DNA of 64,000 nucleotides, from contig JAXGGA010002894.1 of the NCBI GenBank assembly GCA_038373865.1, forward strand, positions 1 to 64,000, given 5' to 3'. The notes below the pieces were generated by a model. It made no database searches and had not been told where the DNA came from. It saw only the letters and a program-made list of their open reading frames with translations. The DNA is from Uloborus plumipes. Its lineage: Eukaryota; Arthropoda; Arachnida; Araneae; Uloboridae. Within the stretch, counting starts at the first letter, position 1. Each line of letters opens with the position of its first letter. The position numbers and the translations under genes were made by a program. Shown here piece after piece: positions 47,201 to 56,200 of the stretch.

Positions 47201-50200
47201 AAATGATGATCTGAGTGCAGATACTTGTGTTTTTTTGTTTTTTTTTTTTTGAACTTTTCAATGTTATACAGTCGACAGTGGGTAAGTCAATTTTTCAATT
47301 TTTTTCTCAATTTTGGATCTAAATTCTTAAAGGGGCACTCGAGCCAGGCGCTGGTCTGGAGTTTTTGCGGAATGTACTTTTTATATGCAATGTTACTTTC
47401 CACTTAGGTTTTGGCCTTAGACTTAATTTTTATTTTGAATTTCTAGGGAATAATTTCCATTAATTTTTAACTTTTTCTTTTTATTTAATTTAAGTTTGAC
47501 AAAAATAAATGAACCAGTTGCATCACAAAACGATGCAGTGTAACGTCACAAATGGAAAGTTGCAAAACTTCATCATACATTTTAATGGCTGAAAAAGTAG
47601 GAATATTTGTAGCACTTTTTCCTGATGACATATCATCAATTATCTTTTTCATAAAAGTATGAACTATTCTAAATAAGTTCATCTAGTCTAACCATGTTTC
47701 AACACCAGAGGTGGACAGATCCAGACAAAATTTAGTGAAGGTGTTCTATCTATGGACTTAGAAAAATCGCTGAGTTTTATCTTATTGCACCAATTTACTC
47801 TTTACTAAATTACAGCGTTTTAAAGATTTTTCAAAAACTTGTAAGAAAAACTTATTAGTAGCACTTTTAAAATTAAATAAGGTAAACAATGCACAATTAG
47901 AAAAAGTCTCTTAAAGCACAATGACAACCGTATATTTTAAATTAATCTAGTAATTTTCTGCCAAGTTAATTCCTATAAGCTGAAAAGCTAAATTCTCAAA
48001 GTGCAAACAGCAGACACTATTGAATAACAAACTTTTGGTTCTAGGATTGCCAGCTTTTCGAGGGTATTACTACAGAAAATGAAAAAATTTAAAAATAAAT
48101 TTAAAATCTCACACTGGACTGAAGTACAGTAGAACTTTGATTATTCTGAACACTCATTTAACCAAAGTTAAATCTGTACTTGACTAAATACCTGGTTGTG
48201 ACGACTGTTAGTCTGCTCTTCACATGAAAAAAAAGGCTAATTTATGGTTCATGCAGATTGTTCTGGATTCCATATGACGGACAATGATGAAATTATTGAC
48301 GAGATCAGGAGTGTTGATGAATGGGGAAACAAGTAAATAAGAGAAAGGGGCAGAGAAAACAAAAATACAAATAGTGTTTACCCAGATTAAAAAAGGGGCA
48401 TGCTGCTTCCAGATAAAGGAAAATGCCGATTCAAATAAACGGCACTTTCTCAAACCAATTCTGCAGTGGAAAATATACTCTTATTTATTATTACTCAATA
48501 TGCATTTCAAATCTCAATGCATATTTTCTTGGTAGACATTGTTTTATCATCCTTCAATTTCCACGTACTATTCTAGTGGACAGCTAGCCACGCTTGTATG
48601 AATTTTTACATTTCACTAAAAAAGATTTGTTTTTGTAGGAGAGTACATCAAGTGAGGCAAAAAAGAGGTCAGAGGGTAATTAAAAGTTGCTTTAAAAGGG
48701 GCAAGGGGAAGTGCCCTCCTAAAAACACTAAGGGGAATGAATCCCTTATAAACACACACAATGAAACAGCTCTGAAAAAGGGGAGTGTTATGAAAAATGT
48801 TTAGGTCATGCTTGGATCCGCAAAATGACTGTGACACTGTTAAACTCACATCATTAAAGAACCTTCATGACAGAGCTGCAAAACAATTACAATTGTATTG
48901 ACTCAGATGTACTTCATAAAATACACTTTTTTTTACTCTTTGTCAAAGAGCCTTTCATTTAAATTCACATTTTCATTTAAATTCATAAAAAAATACTATT
49001 CTATTTTATATAACACAGATAGATGGTGGTATGAAAATCATTTTATTTAATGAAAACACTAACGATCCTGAGAGTTAAATAAGTTTTTGCATATTTTAGT
49101 CTGAACAATTTTCATAAAGCATAATAGTCAATTTATAAAGTTGTTAATAAATTAAATATTTTAATATAAATGTGAGACAGCAACTTTGTGCAGCACAAAT
49201 TGCAAAAAGGTATAGCTTGCACATGTTTTAGGGTTGCAAGGAATGATCTGTTTTGCAAGTAATGTTTTTAGAACTAGGACGTTTTACTGTCACAGCAGAT
49301 TGGGCCTTGAAGCTAAAACCTTTCAAGAGTTAAAAAGTCTCCATTGTAACCTAAAATATATATTACACCTTACTGATGATTCTTCTTACTTTACAAGGCA
49401 CTGTTTAAAGAGCACTGCACTAATTTGAACTTAAAAAAATGTTCTCCAAACAATTTTTAAATACAATTTAGTACAATAAAACACTTACCACAAATGCAAG
49501 CAGTTATCAGATGGATACTAAACGGCTGCTTATGAAATGCATCTGTAACAAGTTAGAAAAAGAAATTAACAAAACCATGACATACAAAAACATCAATTCT
49601 AAAATGTCTTTGAAGTATATACTAACAGAGTAATTGAATGGCTAGTTCTTCAGAATAATGCCTTGGATCCAAAAATCCTCCTACCAAGTGAAGTTCTAGC
49701 CTAAGAAACAAAAAACAATATTTAGCGAAAAACTACATGGATAAATTAAATTCCTTTAATCATGAATAGTTATGATACCTATATCTTTTTAATTTAGGAA
49801 TGACAGAAATTTTACCAATATATTTATTTTTGAAAGAGAGAGGGATTTCCGAAAAATTTCAGATTTATTTCTTTTCAACAGTCAAATAGGAAATAATATT
49901 TACATCAAAAGTCCTTACATTTCAAGAGAGGGAAAAAAGCTAAGTTTTGGACCTTCTGGGCCATACTTCTGAAGAAAAATAGTTGTCCTAAAAGGTAAAA
50001 TCCAACATTTTTAAGTTTTAAGTTTAGGTTTCAAATGAAACACTATTTACAACTTATAATCAGTAGAAACAATCATAGAGCAGAGATGATTGTCGGGGTT
50101 CTCTAAGGATTTGTGATGAACTTTGCCCTTCAATTTCCACAGCGATCGGCTTTTTCTAGTGCTATGTAGTAGTTAGTATGAGCTGATTTGGCATGTACAA

Positions 50201-53200
50201 ACATCATTTAATTAATTCTAGATTATTGATTACTACACTAATTTTTGTCATGATGAAAATCTTTATCCATTATTGGTGAAAATTTACCCTTGTTAGAATA
50301 ACATTACAGTATGGCATAACGTTTCAAAGATTGTTTATATTTCAAAACCATCTAGGGGATAAGGGGAAAAAGATCAACTGCCTGTCCAGCTGGATTCCAA
50401 ATTCACGTTTGTGTAAGTATTTTGTTGTTTTTTAATATTAGAAACATGTAGTATGAATCCTCCCTCTCCCCTGGAAAACTTTTGAAATGAAAGGCATAAT
50501 GAAGAAACTAGAAGCTCTTGACAGAATTGTTAAAGTTCTTAAGTCAAAAAATAAGGACAAAATTAGGATGACTTTTAACAAGTAAATCAAGGCTGTAAAA
50601 TCAATTCTTAAAATTCATTCAATGAAATTAAAAAGGATTACATGACCTATGTGTACCAGACACAAAAACAGATTACACAACACTTACTGGACAAAATGAA
50701 ATTAATAAGCAATCTTAATTGCTTTTTTAGTGAGATTGAACAAGTGACAGATGAGAGTACACTTGAGTGTGTCAACCTCCAAACAAAAATTTATATATGA
50801 AGATCCTAAACTTTAACTTTATTAACTTTAAAAACACTTAAAAATATTAATGGAGATTCTTGCTGATATTATCATTGAATTTGTTAGAAGACTGCTGGTT
50901 CTTGGGGGAGGGGTAGAGTACCTGAATGTATAATTTAACATGATTTTAAAATGAGAAGAAACGAATTGCACATTACAGGATTCCATGGTAGTGACAGGGG
51001 TTAACTGCAGATAGCCTTAACTATATTGATTAAATATATGTTTCTTCATTTGCTTTTTGATGCATTAAAACATGAAATGCTGGAACTATGAACAAGATGC
51101 ACAAAATTGGGAAATCTTTTTTCCTTACGGAAAAAAAAAAAGGCAAAACTCTATCATTGGCACCCATCAATTGTCCATTATCAGAGAGAAGGAGGAAAAT
51201 TTCAACCCCCTTTTGCTTTTCCTAAAGATACACGATTTTTGTTTGTTAGATTAGACTGACCGAAATGTTGTCTGCAGTTTAAAAGCAAACGACAGAAAAA
51301 AAAATGTAAGTATTAACTCAAAACATGGATAAAAATTGAAGATTTTAATTTTTTTTCAAAAGTCTGTAAGTATTCAAAGGTCCTCGATTTTCAAAAAAAA
51401 AGGAAGCTTTAAGGACTTATCAAAAAGTGTGGGGACCCTAAAACAAAGACTTTGACTTGAACTCATTTCATATTGTCTTTCAGCCACAGGACACAACTCA
51501 CTGATTTGTGCTACGACATCTAATACAATAGATAAATTTTCGCAACTAGTACAATATCCACAGAAAATCTATAGCAACAGATGTATTTCACTGCTATAGC
51601 AGAAAGTGTGAAAAAAGAATAAACCTAATTCCCCAACAGCGCCAAAAGCACCCATATTTTCCTTATGCAGGCACTCTCCGATACTGCATTTTCATTGTGT
51701 CATCTTTGCACTAGTGCGTTGATACAAAACCTGCATAATGAAAATTTTGTTGTAGTCGCATCCTGTGCTATTCCAACATTACAAACAACTTAGTAACAAA
51801 AATTTTAGTTAGAAAAAGTTCATTATTTGACGGCTTTAGCTTGATAGAAATTATTTAAGAATGAAAATAAATTTGTTATTGACTACTGAAAAGGTAGCTT
51901 TAAATACTTGAAAAATCACCAAGAGGACTTAATGACTTTTACTTGGACGAAACCAATGGTTACAGAACATAGCAAAAATTGGACACTTCAAGAAAACAAA
52001 AAGTTAATGGACTTCACTAATTTCAATTATTGATGGCTTAATTCAAGATGACAAAACAGTATGTATTTTCAAATCACATTTTTTTAAGCTCAGAAACATG
52101 TTCTATTTTAAAAATGAATCTGTGTAATGTCTACTTGGCACACCCATATTGAAATAGAGATTTTTGTTAATCACCAAAATTTGCAGTCGGTAAGTATGGT
52201 ATTAGCTGCTTAAATTGAGAAGTTTACTAGCTGCTTGGCTCGGCGGGGCACGGGCTGCCTCTGCACAAAAATTAACAAAATTTGAATATTTTATACTGGG
52301 CGTCTTACAAATTTTTTTCCAAAGGTTCTTTCATTTTTGAGTTTCCCAGAGTATTTTTTTGAATATATTTATCATATACCTATTATAGCATGATATAATT
52401 AAAATAGTTTTTAATATAGTGTTGTCTTATTAACACGGGTAAAACCGCGAAGCACAGCTATGCCCTATAATATAGATTTTTAAAGTAAAAATTCATATCC
52501 ATTAAAATTGTGAATGTTTTGTTCAGAGGTAGCCCATGGCAATGCCGGGTCATGCAGCTATATCGGTACCTAATTTGACCTTCAGTTCATTGGCCTTCAG
52601 GGGAAAGAAGCACGACATAGATCGAAAGAAGGATAGATACTCAATTGTTAATATAAGTAGTTAGCTTTTCAACTAATTTATATTTCAAAAAAAAAATAAC
52701 AAGGTGCTCCCATGGGTGCAAGTTCAGTGATGTGTTCAAGACGGAAAATATTTTGAGGCCCCCCCCCCCTCTCCTTGCGTACTTAAGGACATATGTTCTT
52801 TTTATATTGTTTATTTTAACTTTGTCAATTTTTGAATATTAGTGCTAAATTTGAATATTTTGAGCTTTTATTTTTATAACAACGTGAGTCTCCGTTTAAG
52901 TGCAGTATTTCAAGCATTTTGTTTGTGTGTAGCAAAAGGGGGGGGGGCGGCTCTCCTTCGTGCATTTTCTAAATCGTGGCTCTGAAAACGTAAAATTGAA
53001 TGAACGCCAACAATATGGAAGAGAGGGGTATCGGGGGCTCCCCCCAGAGTTTTTGAAAAAGTATAGTGAACTCTCACTTATACACCGCCTCATTTATGCG
53101 CCTTTTTCACTTATACGACGATTTTCAAAGGTCCCAGTGCATTCCATAGCAAAATAATGGTAACATCATTCGTTTATGAGTCGCTCTAAAGATAAGAATT

Positions 53201-56200
53201 TCACTTGTGCGCCGAATTTTTCGTAAAATGTAAAAAAATAATTAATTTTCTTTAAAAATAAGCATGTTTCTTCACTTTATTCTTTAATGTTTCGCCTTTA
53301 TTGCTCACGGAAAATATTTTTTCCTCACCAACTACTGTTTGGGGAGGGACAATTATCTATTATAGATCGTTTTAAAGGTTACAGTTTGTGATTAGGTATG
53401 CTACAATTTTTGTTTTCTCTTTACCACTGTAGTTACGTTACAGTTGTTGCCAAAACGTAGTAATATGTCCCTTTTCTACAGAAACATTCTAATTCATGCT
53501 CTCATTAGAACTTATGTTGCGTTTTAGATCTTTAAATAGGCTTGTTCACTTATGCATCTCTTTCAGTTATGCGCCTTTTTTCTGTTGGTCCCTTGGGCCG
53601 GCGCATAAGTGAGAGTTCACTGTAAGTCCTAAATACGGGATTATCGGTCATTTTGGTAACGTAAAAGGAAGGAATGGGGTTCAGGTGCTCTCTTACAGTA
53701 ATTTTTTGAAACTGTAGATTCCAAAATTGCAATTCAGGCTATCGCAAAAATATTAGAAAGAGGATGGTTGAGGGTTCTCAGAATTTTTTTGGAATTGAAA
53801 TTTATTTATTTTTTTAACATTTAGAAAAAAAATTTCTTATTAACTAAAAACTGAAGAAAGTCATTAAATTTTCTTTCCGTTCCAAGCTCCGTTTCTGATA
53901 TCTCATCAAGACGGAAATCCGTCTTAAGACGGAAGGTCTTGCATCCATGGGTGCTCCCGATAAAAATACCACGTACGTGGCCCAACGACTTTTATGCCGT
54001 TAGCGGGCCACGGCCAGATTCAGTTAAGCCTTCATTCAAAATTCTTATTATTTTTCTCTTTCATATCAACCACCATTTATAACAATGGATTTCATATTTA
54101 ATCATTTAGGAAAAAAAATCGCTTTAAATTTGAGCAAAAATTAGAAGATCTTTCTCAATCTCTTCAGAATCTTTATCAAACCTTATATAAATTAAAACTA
54201 ACGAAGCCTGAAAAATTACAAATCTATCGGTACCTTGTTCGAATTTCAGTTCATTACCGTTCAGGAGAAAGAAGGACATTGATACATAAAGTACACTCGG
54301 TTTTTAATATAAGTAGATGAATAAAAGTTGGACCTTTAGAAAATAAAACTTTCATTAATTTAAAATAATCAACATAAAGATTATTTATACCTTCCTTCGG
54401 GAACATTTATTGACAAATCTTGAACATGTCTAACAATATTCATAACCCCTTGTTCAAGCCCTGAGCCATCAAAGTGTCCCAAGCATGTTACACCAGAGCC
54501 TGTAAGTAATTGTAGACAAATAGAATTAATAATATTGCAAAAAACAAGGGTAGTTAGTTGGATAATTAAAATATGGAATTCAAATTAAAGTATTATATTT
54601 CTAAAATATAAACAACTTTGTTATTGATAAGCAAAAATAATACATTAAAAAAAAGAATAAAGAAAACTTAATTGGGGGAAGGGGGGCGTAAGAAGACATA
54701 AATACGTAGAGAAAAAAGTATCACACATATAAGTATTTCTAACCTCTCTCTATTACTAAGGAGAGCTGCTCCATGTCTTCCAAAGCATGTGAGCTATATT
54801 TTATGAAAACTTTTACAAGACAGTGTTTTCTTCAACTGTGTGTTCATTATAATTTTAACAGTTACAATTCATCAATAGTTTCGATTGACTTACATAATTT
54901 GTACCCACATTTATACAGAGGAATGTTTCTTCAAGTATATGAATTTTATTACAATAGTAAAATAACAAAAGCTGACTTGATTATAGTTTGAATAAAAGTT
55001 TCATCATAAAACTTTAATTTTACAAATCAAAACCAATCTTCAATAGCAGAAAGTGTAGATCAAATTAATTATCACCGACTTAAAATAGCAACAAACACGT
55101 AATATTTAAAAAATAAATACTAATGTAGCACAAGCAATTAAAATATATATATATCTAAAGTGATTTTAAAATAAAAAACTCCTTTGTCTCAAAAGGTGAA
55201 CTCCCTGGAACTGCCCAATGCCCATATATGGTAAAAATATAAAAAACAGCCCTATCTAGAGGCCTGCACTGTTGAAACTGCTATAGGGATAAATCTAAGG
55301 AGTTCAAATTAAACTTTTAATAGGTTAATTTTTGAATTTAAATTTAGAAATCAGCCAACCATAATTTCCCTTGCTATTAATTTTGAAGAATTCTGATAGA
55401 TGGCAGTATGGTCAGTATGTCTTTGGACACGTTTTTGCTCTATGTTAAAAACGGAACAGTGATAGGTACTTAGTATTACAAGGGCGTTGCAAAAACACAA
55501 CAGTTCATACACAAAGTGTTATAATGTCTGAATGTACCCAGAAAACTGTAATAAACAACCGAAATCAACCTTTCCTTCTTTCCAAAAAATTATCACTTCT
55601 TTTAATCAATTTCCGAAGATAAAGACTGGAGCCCCTACTGTCTGCCTCAATTTTGAATTCAGGCCCCTGAATTTTTTTTAATTTTGATTAATTTATTTAA
55701 TTCTTTAGTGTTTTATCCAAAAGACCTAGACACAAAATTTAATTTTTTATCCATGAATTTAAAAAAAGTTCAACAGTAAAAGAAAATGCAATTGAAGAAG
55801 AATTTCGGATTGAACATACCAGAATGTCGCAGTACAGCCATGCTGCATGTTGTTGCCTCATCTGTGCCCATGACACTAATATGTTCTGAAAATACGAAAA
55901 ATTGTTTAAATAATAATACCAGTGAAATAAAGAAAATATAAATAGAATAAGATACAGAATGATTTCAAAAAAGGCACACTACATGGAAATAGCGAGAATG
56001 CATGAAAGAAATAATACGAGGAACTTTGCTTTATGCTCTGTGACCAGAACATAAAACAAAGAGAATTTAGAAAATGACATTTATTGAAAAAAAATTGCTT
56101 TTACAATTAAAAAAGATTTTTTTTTAATTAAGAAAACTGCATTTATAAAAAAAGTATATTAGCTGCATAACATTGAAACATAACTTATTACGGAACTCTT

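Larger units (their letters stand above)
41073..47550 (-). mobile_element. Ginger-like DNA transposon with ~1.65-kb terminal inverted repeats
   Basis: The element begins TGTGACGTTACACTGC at 41073 and ends with the exact inverse (GCAGTGTAACGTCACA) at 47550. It is flanked by a perfect 5-bp duplication AATGG (41068-41072 and 47551-47555). Inverted arms of about 1.65 kb (41073-~42739 and ~45900-47550) differ at only a few positions in the stretches I compared. Between them, on the - strand, is a Ty3/gypsy-type integrase with a GPY/F module. Terminal inverted repeats with TGTNR ends plus a gypsy-like integrase and no reverse transcriptase or gag are the hallmarks of Ginger transposons. LTR elements have direct repeats, and Polintons carry 6-bp duplications and many more genes. 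It sits in NTAN1 intron 7. Confidence 0.75.

Noticed and set aside
41073..47550. LTR retrotransposon interpretation of the integrase locus
   Set aside because: The long terminal repeats are inverted, not direct, and no gag, protease, reverse transcriptase or RNase H sequence is seen between them.
41073..47550. Polinton/Maverick interpretation
   Set aside because: Only an integrase is present, the duplication is 5 bp instead of 6, the ends are TGTGACG, and no polymerase B, ATPase, protease or capsid genes are visible in 6.5 kb.
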